Positions 48,525 through 61,918 are shown, counted from the first letter of the stretch. The stretch: DNA of 64,000 nt from Leucaena leucocephala (GCA_037074615.1 CM073524.1:23513406-23577405); one strand, 5' to 3'. A program made the numbers and translations. Notes: generated by a model not told the origin, from the sequence alone.

Positions 48525-51500
48525 ATGCATATAAATGATGATGTCCGTTTCATTTCGTCTTCCGTTAAAATCCCCCTTCCTCCCAAAACCCCAGCCCTTT
48601 GTTTCGAAGGCATACGTTCTCAAATCCATCACACTGGAAACTCAATATCCCGACTCGTTGATTCTATCAGAAGTCGTTCAAAACTTGATAAATTTAGCCC
48701 GAGAAGTACCCCATTGTTTTCTCGGAAGGCCACGAGTGTTTCGGAGGAAAGGATTAAATCTTCTTTTTTCTGTTCAGCGTCTTTATCCTTGAGTGGGTTT
48801 GGGACTGGTGACAAGAGAGCATTGAAAGGAACGTCACCTATTCTCTGTTCGGCTTCTTTGTCATTGGCGGAGTCGAGCCAGTCAGGGCCAGAGGGGAAGG
48901 AGACTCCACAGAAGGGGCACTCTTCAAGTCGACAGAACGAAGAGAGGGTGCTGATCAGTGAGGTGCTTGTTAGAAACAAGGATGGAGAGGAGCTTGAGAG
49001 AAAGGACCTTGAGATGGAGGCACTTCAGGCCCTCAAAGCTTGCCGACCCAACTCTGCTCTCACGGTGCGTGAGGTCCAAGAGGATGTGCATCGCATCATT
49101 AATAGTGGGTATTTCTGCTCGTGCATGCCAGTTGCAGTTGATACGCGTGATGGCATCAGATTGGTATTTCAGGTACGAGTACGAAAGTGGTGTACCTTTC
49201 TTGTTTCATATTTACTTCTGTTTCTTTAGAGCTTCGCCAAAAATATCATATATTGCCATGATCTTCAATTGCAAGCGATTGCATATTTGACTCTGTAACC
49301 AAAGTTAGGATTCTTTATCCTTACTGATCACATCTATATCCAACTTTTTTACAAGAAAGTAAAGTCTTGTTCATTTTCTACTTCATTACTGACCTTCCCA
49401 AAAAAATTAAATTTATCATGTTCAAGAAGAGTAGTGAGTATGATGAGCTGGAGATCATGAGCGCTTTACGTATTTTCAGTAGTCAAGTAAGGAAATTCAT
49501 GTCCTTAACGTTCTTGGCAATATGTTTCTTTTATACATTTTAAGGCATGCATGGTTCGAACATTAAAAGATGGTTGCGTTTTACTATTCTTTTGGAAAAT
49601 GCGAAAAAGTTTCCCATAGAAGTAGAACCCCTGCATCTTTTGTCAACTAATTAATCAAATTACTTCTTCAGAATGCTTAATAGATTAATTTATTTTTTAA
49701 ATGACATTGAAATTGGTCTAAGTGCGTGTTTGGCATAGCGGTGGAGAATGAATTCTGGGTTAAAACCACGGTTTGGAAAAATTTTACACAAATAGCAATT
49801 TTTATTGAGAATTGATTTTGGACAAAACCTCGGTTTAAAACCTAGGTTTTGAATAAGCCACTGAAAATAGCTTTTGGTTTGAAACCTAGGTTATGTATTA
49901 TCCAATTACTATTCTACCCCTATTTTTTCTTACACCATCTCTCCTCTCTCCTCTATCATCTCTCCTCTCTCTTCTCTTATCTCTTTTTCTCTCTCCTCTC
50001 TACACTCTCTTCTCTCTCCTCTTTCTTTTCTATCATCTTTCATCTCTCTTACTTTTAATCATATCATACCCTTTTTAGTAATTTACCACGATAAAACGTG
50101 ATTCTAATACTAATCATCTAAATATCTTTATTCCCAAAATCTATTCTTCTCAAAATCTATTCTTCAGAATCTATTCTTCAGAATCTATTCTTCCCAGAAT
50201 CTATTCTCCAAAAGCTAATCCAAACACACCCTAAGAAATCTATGAATTGCTTAAACAACTTATAATTAGTGCTGGTTTCTTGTGGCATAAGGTAGACGCA
50301 AATCAAGAGTTCCAAGGTTTGGTGTGTGAAGGGGCTAATGTTCTTCCAGCAAAGTTTCTAGAGGATTCATTTTGGGATGGATATGGTAACTCTTTCTTCT
50401 TCACCCTTGCCTATGCACTTCTAATCACATATATTCAAATTACATGATTGTTTGTTCATATCAGTCTTCCATAACATTTGTATGTTAATTTGTACAGGGA
50501 AAATTATCAATCTAAGGCGACTGGATGAAGCAATATCATCCATCAATGGCTGGTACATGGAGCGTGGTCTTTTTGCTATGGTAACTTAATCCTTTGACCA
50601 TATCTTTTGCTTATCCTCCAAACTCTGGTAATATAAGATTTATCCTGTTTTTAAGCTCCATAGAATTTCAAGGGCTTTAACTTGGCTTAGATTATGCTCC
50701 AACTAGGATAATGATTGTGGTTGTTCCCCTCTCTAATTTCCTCACCTCTTTAATCATTGTTGTAGGTTTCAGCTGTTGAGACTCTCTCAGGCGGTATTCT
50801 AAGATTGCAAGTTTCAGAAGCTGAGGTCAATAATATCTCCATACGGTTTCTTGATAGGAAGACGTAAGGATCTTCACTTCAATTTCACCTGTACACATGT
50901 GCAGTCACAAATCTGCATAACATGCAAATAACTTTTCATTTGATTTTTGTTCAGTTATTATTACTAACTTAGTTTGCTATTGTCAGAGGTGAGCCTACAT
51001 TAGGGAAGACAAAGCCAGAAACAATACTCAGGCAAATTACAACCAAGAAGGGGCAGGTACTTCTTGGAATACTTTGAAGATAATAATTCATTTAAGTTGA
51101 GAGTTAGCTGTTGATTTCTTTGTTATGAACCTTTGTTCTTTTGATGCCTGTGCAAATTGAGCTAAAGAAAGAGGTTCTCCTGGCTTTTTGAAGTTAATTA
51201 TTTTTGTTTTTTGTTTCTTTAATGGGTGAAGTTATAAACATTCTACAGTCTATAGTAATCCTTACTGAAGGGAACAACCGATATCCTACTCTAATTCATA
51301 AATACCTTCATGTAAAGAGTCTTGTTCATGGAATTTGGCATTTTTACTGACAAGGAATTTGGCACAATATATAACTTTATCGTAGGTCTACAGTATGATC
51401 CAGGGAAAAAGAGATGTAGAGACTGTGTTGACCATGGGAATCATGGAAGATGTTAGCATTATTCCTCAGCCAGCAGGTAATAAATAGTAGTAAAAATGGG

Positions 51501-54302
51501 TTTCATTTAAGTTCAATAGCTGTTAGAAAGGTATATTGTCAGTATAACTGTTCCTTGATACTGGTGTATTTATATTGTAGATACAGGGAAGGTTGATTTG
51601 GTGATGAATGTGGTGGAGCGTCCCAGTGGAGGATTTTCGGCTGGTGGTGGAATATCAAGTGGGTGAGTGATACTAATTTCAAGCATGCATTAATGGAGCT
51701 TATATACACTAAATTACTAATTCCTTTGCTGCATGGTCTAACTCTGTTATTTATGATCATAGGATTACCAGTGGTCCTCTGTCTGGACTAATTGGAAGGT
51801 GAGCTCTTTGGCTTCATTACATCATGATACTGTTAAGTTATTAGCGGATTATTTATCTTGCAGCATCCTACTTTTTCCTTCTATGTTATTATTAGTATAA
51901 TCTAAGGTTACTTCCCTGCAATTGAAGCCATTTTAAGGCTGATTTGTCTGGCTCCTTTTACTCTATATACTGCTTAATGGCTTTGATAAATGTGTGTACA
52001 AGCCAACTGGAGTTGTAAGCTTACCACCTTCCAGCATATCTTTCCACTTAACTTATAATGGGCTTACTGAAATCTTAGTTGATATCAATTTCTTGAACTT
52101 TTTCTTTAATTGCATCATGCGTGCATGCCTGTGTGTGTAGTGGGCCCACAAGTAATGGGCCAAAGCTGATTGTGGGAGGTCCGAGTGGGATAGGGAGTGT
52201 GACACATAATGTAGGGTTTTGGAGTTAGAAGAGGGTAAGCGTTTAGTGAGTGAATGTGTGGAGAGTCTCTGGTCTCTCAAATACCAAAGGAGGGTGCTCT
52301 CTATGTTCGTGCTATATTCTGAATTGTAGCTTTCCTTGCTTAGACTTATGCTCTGGCAAGATTTTTGTTAATTTTGGTATCATTTTGAGCTTGGGTTTCA
52401 TCAATATGTACTTGGTCATTATTATCAACAGAATAAAAGGGTTTCTTATTGATATCTATGTTTATAATATTTAATGAATTGTTCCCACCACCAAAAGATT
52501 TATAATAGTTGATACAGCTGGTATAATCAATCATACTATGATTATTGCAGCTTTGCCTATTCTCATAGGAATGTTTTTGGGCGAAACCAGAAACTCAATA
52601 TTTCCCTAGAGAGGGGTCAGATTGACTCAATATTTCGTATAAACTACACAGACCCTTGGATTCAAGGAGATGATAAACGAACATCTAGAACAATAATGAT
52701 TCAGGTAATCGGAAGGTTTATTTTGTCCCTGTTCAATTTCTTTACTCTTGATGCTATTCAGCTAAAGATTGTGTCTTCTGGCATGTCATTTACTTACTAG
52801 AATTCAAGAACCCCTGGAACAGTTGTTCATGGTAACCAGCCTGATAATAGTAGCCTGACCATTGGTCGTGTCACAGCTGGTATAGAGTTCAGCCGACCAG
52901 TCAGGCCAAAGTGGAGCGGAACTGCAGGGCTTATTTTTCAGGTACTTAAATTCACAGTTTAAGTGGCTAGGCTGGTTTTTGTGTGTGGTTGGTCCCCCCC
53001 CCCCTATTTTTTAATCATTTCTAAATAAGCAATAAGCTAAGTTGTATTGCCTTTTAATTTAATGATCGATTTTACTTCAGCATGCTGGGGTTCGTGATGA
53101 CAAAGGGACTCCTATCATCAAGGATGGTTACAGTAGTCCTCTCACTGCAGGGTATGCAGCCTGAGAATAAATGCTACATTTGTTTCCGTTTCTTGTTTCT
53201 AATATTTTTGCCAGTGTCTCCTTGCAGTGGAAATACCCATGATGACATGTTGCTTGCTAAATTTGAGACTGTTTACACTGGTTCTGGCGATCATGGTTCT
53301 TCTATGGTCTGTTATATTCTCTACTGTCCTCTGATACAAATTTCTCTTCTGTAATTCTCACTTTTGTTTGCTTGGTTTTGTAGTTTGTCTTCAACATGGA
53401 ACAAGGACTTCCTCTTCTGCCTGAGTGGCTGTCCTTCAATAGGACAAATGTGCGTGCTAGGAAGGGTGTTGAGATAGGTCCTGCTCGCTTTCTTTTAAGG
53501 TATGGGATACAGGTGCTTTTGTAATGAACAAGAATGACGTGTCTTTGCTGTAAAACAAGAAAAAAGGATCTATTTTGTTTTGTTGATCTTATTGGTTTTC
53601 ATTGGTAGCCTCTCTGGTGGTCATGTGGTGGGAAATTTCTCTCCCTATGAAGCATTTCCTATTGGTGGAACAAATAGTGTGAGAGGCTATGAAGAAGGTG
53701 CTGTTGGCTCTGGTCGATCATATGTCGTTGGCTCTGGAGAAATTTCTTTCCCGATGGTATTTGAATTTGTTGAACATTTTTTGTGGATGCTCATGGATAC
53801 ATTTGGTGAAAAATAAGTTTGAAGAGGAGTTGGTTCACTGATCTTATACTGTTTCTGTTTGAAGTTGAGGCCAGTAGAAGGAGTTTTATTTTCTGACTAC
53901 GGAACAGATCTTGGATCAGGCTCAACTGTTCCTGGTAGGCTTCTTTTGTTTGTTTAGATGTTAATTTTTATAAAATATATGATATAGAGCATATAACAAT
54001 TTGTGCTAGGTTAGTATTAAGATTCAACAGTCAAGTGGCAGAATATCGAAATTGTCTTAATTGAACAACTTTACCTAACACACATTTGAGTCTTGTGATG
54101 CCTTTCTATAGAGATATGTTTATGAATCACATTTTGGTTTTTATAAGGTGACCCTGCGGGAGCAAGGCTGAAACCTGGGAGCGGATACGGATATGGGTTT
54201 GGGATTCGTGTGGATTCTCCATTGGGTCCTTTGCGCCTTGAGTATGCCTTTAATGATAGGTGTGAAAAGAGATTTCACTTCGGAGTCGGTCACAGAAATT
54301 AA
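48525..54302 (+). CDS. OEP80: Outer envelope protein OEP80 (TOC75-V, Omp85 family)
   Basis: Sixteen exons (48525-49172, 50292-50385, 50498-50580, 50766-50863, 50987-51056, 51386-51476, 51581-51662, 51763-51798, 52551-52704, 52801-52941, 53081-53151, 53228-53306, 53384-53499, 53609-53756, 53865-53934, 54148-54302) give 711 residues, close to known OEP80. It is a beta-barrel of the chloroplast outer envelope, needed for barrel assembly and plastid biogenesis. An N-terminal region of about 130 residues, Ser-rich and weakly conserved, precedes POTRA-type repeats (from about 150, ISEVLVRNKDGEELERKDL). The barrel starts near SGGFSAGGGISSG and includes SYSHRN-like FAYSHRNVFGRNQ, the substrate-insertion motif region FPIGGTNSVRGYEEG (the Omp85 VRGY/F loop), and the barrel end GFGIRVDSPLGPLRLEYAFN. 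The terminal residues FGVGHRN fit a closing strand. Intron 1 holds a family B MITE. Confidence 0.95.
49723..50230. mobile_element. MITE with pyrimidine-rich core (family B), in OEP80 intron 1
   Basis: The ends are TGCGTGTTTGG and CCAAACACACC. CTAAG occurs immediately outside both (49718-49722 and 50231-50235), a 5-bp duplication, or a TAA target if the termini are read 2 bp wider. The core is a CT tract (about 49937-50050), followed by five near-copies of AATCTATTCTTC. It is the best preserved copy of the family. Confidence 0.75.
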
Positions 54303-55065
54303 ACGTTTTACTTTTGGGAGCCTCGTGAGAAGCTTACTTTGTCATCTTTGTGAGATAGTGTAAGATATTTTGTCTTTTTTGGATATAATTAGCTGTGCTG
54401 ACGGCTTGTTTGAATTGTTAAACTGAAAATTCAAGCATGGAATGGCTTACTTCAATTTTGATTCCGAGGAGGGAGGTTGGTTCCAGTGTGGGGGACTGGG
54501 GGTCTTGGTTAGCATGCCAAGACGGGCATGTCGCTTATCAGTTTAGAATAAGGAGACTCTTGGACCTCTTCCCTGCTGTATATATGCTGTTGGAATTTTG
54601 GGGACAGTATCGTATATTCAATATTCGTGTAATCCGTATTTTCAACATTTATTGGTTACACGATAACTTGTTCAGAGTTAGCCGGTCAGGCAACATCTAC
54701 ATGTCTTTGGCCGTTTTGAACAGCCAGGTCATTTGACAAAGCTGCATGTATTTTCTCACCGAGATATTCATTTATTTATTTGATCAAACGTTCAAATGCA
54801 TTGCAAGATCAAAGTAACGTACCTAACACAGTTGTAGCAATTCGAAAAATTGAATTTCCGTCATCATGGGACGACATTAAATAGATGTAGAAGAATTCCA
54901 CTTGGGAGGAATTACTGGCTAAAGTTTAATTAATAAAGGCTAAGATGAGAACATAGAAAAACAAAGCCAATAAGGGTAGCAGTGACTGGGAAAGGAGGAA
55001 GAAAAGAAAAGTTGAAGGACAAGAATTAACGAAGCAATCTTCACATTTACACGCACAGGACTAAC
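54303..55065. other. 3' flank of OEP80
   Basis: The first few hundred bases are probably the OEP80 3' UTR. An open frame at 54437-54736 has no motif and follows the gene on the same strand, so I do not call it. Nothing else is seen. Confidence 0.5.
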
Positions 55066-55561
55066 GTATGGGTGATTTGGGGGGATGGAGGAGGAGGGGA
55101 GGGATTTTGCTCACCTCTTCTTGTTTGGCTAATTAAAATATTTAGGAGGGGAGGAAAAAGACTAATTAAAATATTTAGGAGGGGAGGGAAAATTTTCCCT
55201 CCCCCTCCAACTTTACTTCCCTTTTCAAATTAGGAGAATTTGGAATTTGGAAGGGAAGTGTAATATTATTATTTTATAATATTAATATACCCATAATTTT
55301 TTTTAATATCCTAATATTATCCCTATATTATATTTTATTAAAATATTCTATAAAATAATATAAGATAAATTTGTCTATATAAAAATATTTTTCCTCCCCT
55401 TTTCTTGAACCAAATAAGGTAATATGATAATCCCTCCCCTCCCCTCCTTTAATGTTAATCCAAACAAGGTAATAATAAAATTCCTCTTCTTCCTTCCCTT
55501 TCTTTTCCCTCTATTAAAATTCTTTCCCTTTCTTTCCCTCCGTTGAGCCAAATACACCGTA
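55066..55561. mobile_element. MITE with GGAGGGG/CCCCTCC arms (family D)
   Basis: The left end TGGGTGATTTGG and the right end, in reverse TGTATTTGG, form a short inverted repeat; CGTA lies just outside on both sides. GA-rich sequence dominates the left arm and CCCTCCCCTCC the right arm, so the whole can fold. A 32-bp tandem duplication (AATTAAAATATTTAGGAGGG) lies at about 55130-55193. No coding capacity. Confidence 0.5.
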
Positions 55562-56521
55562 AGAGTGGACAGCGGTTGCAGCTAACCACTCCAGCATTTT
55601 GCGGATTTTTAAAGGTAATTAATATCTTTTATTAAAATAAATATACTTAAAGAAAATATTAAAATTATTGTCTTCCCACATTTGGTTCATTCCCAAGCGT
55701 TTAAAGATGAACAATGTTGAAAAAATAGTTCCCTTAAGCCCCAAACGTCTCTGAGTGAACGAGACAAGCGTAGCCGCAGAGAGAGAGAGAGGGGGGGGGG
55801 TGGATCCAACAGTAAAGAATGCATGGAGTTACGTAGTAGACGTAAAAGAGACAAAAGACAGAGGCACAACCTCCAGGCAAGCCGACCCAGAGCGTTCAGG
55901 CCAAAGCATTTGCTGCTTCCCTTCCCAACTATTCCTTTTCCCCATGACGTGAACTTCACAGTTAAAGTCTCAAGTCTCAACCATGCGCATTTTATATCTT
56001 TTTAAATTTTTAAAACTGAAAATTACTCTTAATGAAGTTTATATATAATTTATTTTAATTTTGTTAAGTTTACTGTTACTTCAACAACACATTCTCTGAG
56101 AGAGACTTTCTTAGATTAACCATAATTAATATCCTGTGAGTACATGCATATGCTGCTGATTCAAGTCCCAAGATCAGCCGATGAATCATCCATCATCTTT
56201 GATCTTCTTCCCACAAGTCGGCTTTATCAATCCCACGCTGTCCCTCCTGATTTGCTCTATCATGTTCTCTCCATATTGCGATTTGGTCGCAAAGTGATTG
56301 CTTGTCCCTGCCTTTTTACTTTCCTTCAATTGAATGGGTCCAACAACTTTGGATTTCTCTACCCCCGCTTCCCCTCTCTCTCTCTTTGATTCATCTTTCA
56401 TATATCTCTCACTTTTACTATTTAATTAATGATTCCCTTTTTATCTTTCCCTCCCCTCCCACTCACTCCTACATTTTTACAACCTAACCTTTGAACCTCC
56501 CTTCCCTTCCCACCTTTTATC
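55562..56521. other. Upstream region of the WIP zinc-finger gene
   Basis: It has an (AG)n run followed by ten Gs at 55779-55800 and a CT-rich 5' leader from about 56370 to the start codon. Open frames here lack motifs. Confidence 0.5.
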
Positions 56522-58367
56522 ATGACCGACCCCAATAATGCCTTCAATTCTCCCTCCCTTTTCTCTTCTTCCTCGTCTTGTTCCTTCAACTTTCCTTCTA
56601 CTCATCATTATAACTCTCCTCCAAGAGAAGCCCTACCTCTTCTTAATCTAAGCCCTCCAAGACTTGATGATGAAGACGATGTGAAAGAAGAAGCAGGCAT
56701 GGGGATGGCGGGTAGTTCTTTGAATGATGATTCTGTGACGCTAGCTTTGCAATTACACCTGGGGCTTCCAACCTCAAGTACTTCATCGCCTGACTTGCCT
56801 GATTCGAACCCATATTCCTCAGAGACAGTAGTTTCAGACAAAGATGAAGTCACCACTGTATCTTCTGGGTATCTCTCTGATAGGATCACCCGAGGCGGTC
56901 AGTATTGGATCCCTACCCCTGCTCAGATTCTGATTGGTCCCACACAGTTCTCTTGCCCTCTTTGTTTCAAGACCTTTAACAGATACAACAACATGCAGGT
57001 TTGTCCTCTTCATTTAATCATCATTCTCTCAGATTGAAAGAGAGGGTGCCTTTCCCTTTCCTTTTTACTGTTCTCCAGGATCTCTCTTTCTCCGATCTTA
57101 CTTTTCGTGAACATTTGCTGTAAAAGAGAAAAAGCTTAATTCAAAGTTTTCAGCATTTCACCAAATTAAAGGTGTTATTAGACTTGTTAAAGTGTGCGCC
57201 TGTTTTAGGGTTTCCCATTACTTGCTCTATTACTTAATATCTCATTCCATCAAATATGAAACTATTATATATATATATATATATATGTATGTATATATTA
57301 GGCCTGTTTCACGTATATATAAACCTACACAGGTATTTTCTATTTCCTTTGAACTATTATTCTACGTACTGACATGACCTCGTTAATACTTTGGCGGGTT
57401 TGCGCGTGTTTTAGTAAAGCTTGAGGTTTTCTAAAGATTGAAGATCGTTCACAAGGGTTTTATGTAAGATGAGATTAAGTTTATACCCAAGAGCAATCTG
57501 AACACTTGGGAGGCAGAAAATGAGAATGACGATCAATTATTGCTGGCCAGAAAGATAGATGCACAGTATTCCCAATCGTTTCCAGCTTTTCCAACTTTTC
57601 CTTTTACCAGGATACCCTACACCGTTCCTTTTCATCTGCTCTATGAAAGAAAAGAAATGATCAAACGTGTTGAAAACGACGCCATTCACACATCCTCCTA
57701 GCTAGCTAGCTAGCTATAGCCAGCCTTGTGACTCCAGAATTGGCCGACAAACAACAATAATTTAAAGAAAAATGACACAGCCACGTCACAGATTATAGAC
57801 CTAGTTGCAGGGAATTAGTAACTAGATGTTATAAACTTCACTTATCAGCCATAGATTTTAGTTCAGAGATCGACAGTGATAGTAAATTCAGTTAGTGTTG
57901 ATACTGTGCAGATGCATATGTGGGGACATGGATCTGAATACAGAAGGGGACCAGAGTCTCTGAGAGGAACACAGCCAACAGCAATGCTGAGGCTTCCGTG
58001 CTATTGTTGTGCACCTGGGTGCAAGAACAACATCGAGCATCCGAGAGCCAAACCTCTGAAGGACTTCAGAACCCTTCAAACACATTACAAGAGAAAGCAT
58101 GGGATAAAGCCTTTCATGTGTAGAAAATGTTGCAAAGCATTTGCAGTGAGAGGAGATTGGAGAACTCACGAGAAGAACTGTGGGAAGCTCTGGTATTGCT
58201 CATGTGGCTCTGACTTCAAGCATAAAAGATCTCTTAAAGATCATATCAAGGCTTTCGGACATGCCCACACGCCTTGTGATGTTGATCATAACTGTCTCCA
58301 TCAAGATCATGAAGTGGCCTCTGAAATTGACCACCCAAATGATTCCTTTCACTCTCATCATAACTAA
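56522..58367 (+). CDS. WIP-domain C2H2 zinc-finger transcription factor
   Basis: Exons 56522-56998 and 57912-58367 give 310 residues. WIP proteins are plant-only regulators (TT1, NTT and relatives) acting in seed coat, transmitting tract, root and vein development. A Ser-rich N-terminus with EALPLLNLSPPR and an LQLHLGLP motif precedes the family signature: Trp-Ile-Pro at 129-131 in YWIPTPAQILIG, then the first finger (Cys145, Cys148 in [23 protein letters not shown]). Three more finger-like units follow: CYCCAPGCKNN with DFRTLQTHYKRKHG, FMCRKCCKAFAV with WRTHEKNC, and WYCSCGSDFKHKRSLKDH. The intron splits finger 1 after NNMQ, the standard WIP position. One residue differs from the usual pattern (CRKCC rather than CRKCG). 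The tail is His/Asp-rich. I cannot choose the exact WIP member from memory. Confidence 0.92.
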
Positions 58368-60570
58368 TCGTATCATGGCTTTCCGCCGCTTTGCATAATT
58401 AGTCAGAAGCTTTAGTTGAGGTTTTCTCATATTTTTAGTTTGAACTAATTTTTGCTTTCGACTTATGGACTTATAATGACTAGTACATTAATGGAGCAAA
58501 TTTGTTCCTTTGGGTTTTGGTTTCCTTTTCCCCACCTCTCTCCTACTCAAACATGATCCAGAAATACACACGCTCGCGCGTATATAATTCACTAGGATAG
58601 ATCTCAACACAGACTCAAATGCCCAAAAGAAAATCTCCATTTGAAAAGGTTTTATATTATGCATCAAATTAACGTTTGCTCTCGCCAGCCAGCCAGCTAG
58701 CGTCGTAATCACTCAGAATTACACGGTGTTAGAAATACAATATATATACTATCTAAAACACTATGAATTAAAAAAGAGTGTTTTATCGGTGAATTAAGGG
58801 AAGTTTGGAATAGAAAGTTAATTGTAAATTAAATGCAAAGCAATATGGTCCAAGGATTTGGGGTCAAGAATGAAAGGCGCGTAATGAATGAGGACACAAG
58901 AATAAAATAAAGAGATGAAAGTGGCTTTTGAAAGGGTGTGATGGGATGAGCTTTAAGAGTGAATGATGCTGCCATTTTGTTTGTGTTATGTCCAATGTGA
59001 TGAACACATCGTATGCTAGGGTTCCGACTCGCCTTAATGATGAGCATTTCAAGAGCAAAAGGCTTCCATTTTATTGTATTTTAGAAAAATGGGAATGCAT
59101 GTAATCATAACAGGAGGCATCCATGTCTATTGTCTTCACACAAGGAAAAAGTTTCTGAAAGGCAGCAGCAGTGATGGCAGGAGGAGGGCTCATTGAAATG
59201 TCATTTCAAAGTACAACGTAAATTTAGAGTATAAACTGTAATGTCCATCAGCCGTGTGGAAGTCTAAGTGTACTATTATGTCATAGAAACTTCAATTTTC
59301 TCGCAGGTTCTGTTCTTCTGAGCTTTCGTTTTCCAACTTTTGGGAAAGGTGGTGTTTGGGCTGTAAAACTTGTCAGTTATTTGAAGTGATATGGAGAGGA
59401 GGTGAAGAGGAAAAGTGAAAGGGGTGATGAAACCGATAACTCAATAATGAAGAAGGGATTCTTTACTTTTCTTGTCTATGGATGGTTCCAGTGTTACATC
59501 AATCTGTCACACCAACCCTCCTAATGCATGAACACCTAACTACCAATTCTACATGCCTATGAACCTTCAAGTTGGCTCTCAACGGATCCAATCCTCTCAT
59601 ACCCCCTTATTTTTCGTAAGCACTCTTCCCCTTATTTTTCTCTTTCTTTCTTCTCTATTTACTTCTCTCTTTTCCCCAAACTATATAAAAAAAAATATTT
59701 TTTAAAAAACACATTTTTTTTAAAAAAAGTGTCTTCTAAAATACACTTTAAAAAATATTTTTTTAATTTTTTAAAAATATAATTTAAAAAAAATTAAAAA
59801 TACTTTTTTATAGTGTCTTTTGAAAAACACTTTTTTCACTTTTACCATATTTGTAAAAAAAATTTTTTTTTTTAAATTTGGACAGTAAAAAGAAGTCAAT
59901 AGAGAAAAAAATAAGATAAAAACAAGAAAAGGAGTACTTCTGAGAAATAAAAAAGGAGGTGCTCCTGAGAGGATCTACTTCCGGCTCTCTACATATTTCA
60001 ATTCCATTTCCTTCACACGAACAAGATTTTAGTTTAGAAATGACTAGTGTAGTGTTTGAGTTTCAAATCTCGCCGACTAAATAGTTACAATTCGAAAATG
60101 AAAGGGAATAATAATCATTCATTAATGTGTAACTAGGTCCAAATTCTATGTCGTTGAAATTCCAACCATTTCTTATATACACATACTCCTTTTATCCTAT
60201 TTATAAAATAATTTTTTTTATATAAATATACTATTTTCTTATTCATTTAATATTATATTAATTTTGTTTTTATACATTATAATATATATTAAATAAGAAT
60301 AAAGTTAAAAAATTATTAAACTTTATATCATAGTTAATAAGATTTAAATTTTTTTTATCATATGCTAAAAATAATTTAATACGTGCCATCATTTTAAGAC
60401 TGCCCGGTGCATATATGTACATTTTAAAAGACTTTTAATTTTGAAAGACTTGCAGATACCTATTAGTAATTCAGAACATAGATATGTCAGACCATTTTTT
60501 TCTGAAACAATTGAAATAATTTCAAAATGAAGTGGCGGACATGAATATATATATGCTCTGTATTGCACTT
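58368..60570. other. Intergenic DNA after the WIP gene
   Basis: No gene is seen. The part 59690-59880 is A- and T-homopolymer-rich with alternating TTTTTTAAAAAA blocks that could form imperfect hairpins. The rest is ordinary AT-rich sequence. Confidence 0.5.
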
Positions 60571-60574
60571 CATC

Positions 60575-60602
60575 TTATCTATCTATCTATCTATCTATCT
60601 AT
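60575..60602. repeat. (TATC)n microsatellite
   Basis: Seven uninterrupted tetranucleotide units in intergenic DNA. Confidence 0.95.
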
Positions 60603-61419
60603 ATTATAGGAACCTGTCTCTTTGGTGAATATGTATAGCTAGGAAGCCATTTGTGGGAAGGAAGCAAAGGAATAAAGCTCATGTTGTCGTCTTAGGTCAT
60701 CAGTGAGCTAGCTAGCAGTGGGACGAAGTAAACTTCAATTTGTCTCCTAAATCAATGCGTGCCCTGTGTGTGCGCGCTTTACACCTAAAATTGCTTTTGC
60801 TAACAGAGTTATCACATATGATAAGGAACGAGTTCGTATCTCATAAAGACGTGAATTCGATTTCCGCTACTGTCTTGACTTTAATGAGAGACAGGTATCG
60901 AATCTACCTAAATTTTTTTATACAAAAAAAAATCTAAAACTGCTTTCCACTTCATGTAAGGAAGAGCACATTTATAGAACTCAAATATGTTGAAAACAGA
61001 TTTGCTAGGGGCAGGGATGAAGTTCATTCAAGAAACTGATCTAGCTGTCTGCTGCCACACAAATTCCGTGTAGTTTGTTTATAAAAAGGAATGAGAATAG
61101 GAAAATTCCGGGCACCGCAAAATGATGGGAATAAAGATTAATCAGTATATCATTAAATGCAATAAAATTGATAAAAATCCATAATTATTTATTAATTATG
61201 GGACTTTTCTAGTTGATAATCATCAATATAAAAAGACAAAAGGGTGTGCTCCTGTCGGCATGTGAACCGTTCACTGTAGTTTTTCTTATATATTTTAATT
61301 AATTTTCCACATCACGTAAATTTACAAAATACTCGCTAGTTCATTTACCACTGAAAATGTTGCCATTTCATTCTGCTTAATGCTCGCGAAGCTGATCAAA
61401 AGTTGCAAAACAAAAGTTC
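60603..61419. other. Intergenic DNA before the small membrane-protein candidate
   Basis: A stretch at about 60790-60930 has a weak box-B-like GAATTCGATTTCC and ends in an A-run, reminiscent of a SINE. It lacks a good box A and I find no flanking duplication. Otherwise nothing is seen. Confidence 0.4.
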
Positions 61420-61918
61420 ATGAAGAATGAAATTATAGCCCTTGGTTTTAGAAGGACGGGTCTGCTTGAAAAGTTCTGGCGCATCAAGTCCAGTTTTCAG
61501 GCAAAATGGAGAATGTCTAAGAAAATGAAAGCACGGAGGTAAGAGACCTTATGGATTAACAATTATGCCATTATCTTTCATATGTTCATTAACAGCGCAG
61601 TTAAAGAAAGTGAATGACTAAACAGGTGCTTGCATTCTTATGCAGTTACATTTAAGGCACCTTATATTTATCTTCAAATTGTGTAGGCAGAATAGGAGGT
61701 CTAATAAAATATTAGAGACAGCTTACATTATCATTATTATTGCTAGCATTTTCAAATTCTTTGTACATCCTTCTTCCAAGGTAAATGATAAAGTCGGAAA
61801 TGGGTCTCTATATTCATGCCTGTTTGATTGATATCCTCCGCAAATGACTGTACATTCTTAACTTTTGTTTTTTTATTGACAGTTCAGGCGTCTCAAATAC
61901 CAGAAGACACCTCAGTGA
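61420..61918 (+). CDS. Candidate small single-pass membrane protein, unrecognised
   Basis: Three exons (61420-61538, 61687-61780, 61883-61918) with proper GT-AG borders and closing phases would encode 82 residues. I do not recognise the family. The first ~50 residues are very basic (FRRTGLLEKFWRIK, KMKARRQNRRSNK). They are followed by one strongly hydrophobic segment, AYIIIIIASIFKFFV, and a short basic tail ending YQKTPQ. An in-frame TGA lies 27 bp upstream of the chosen ATG, which supports that start. The stop is 43 bp from the stop of the ZTP29 gene on the other strand, so the transcripts probably overlap at their 3' ends. Evidence is splice signals and composition only; it could be a chance arrangement or the end of a longer gene. 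Confidence 0.4.

Noticed and set aside
54437..54736. 99-codon open frame downstream of OEP80
   Set aside because: It lies in the probable 3' UTR and flank, with no recognisable domain.
56608..56889. 93-codon minus-strand open frame
   Set aside because: It is the antisense of the Ser-rich WIP exon 1; low-complexity coding DNA often leaves an open antisense frame.
60790..60930. Possible SINE with box-B-like sequence and A-run
   Set aside because: Box A is poor and no flanking duplication could be found.
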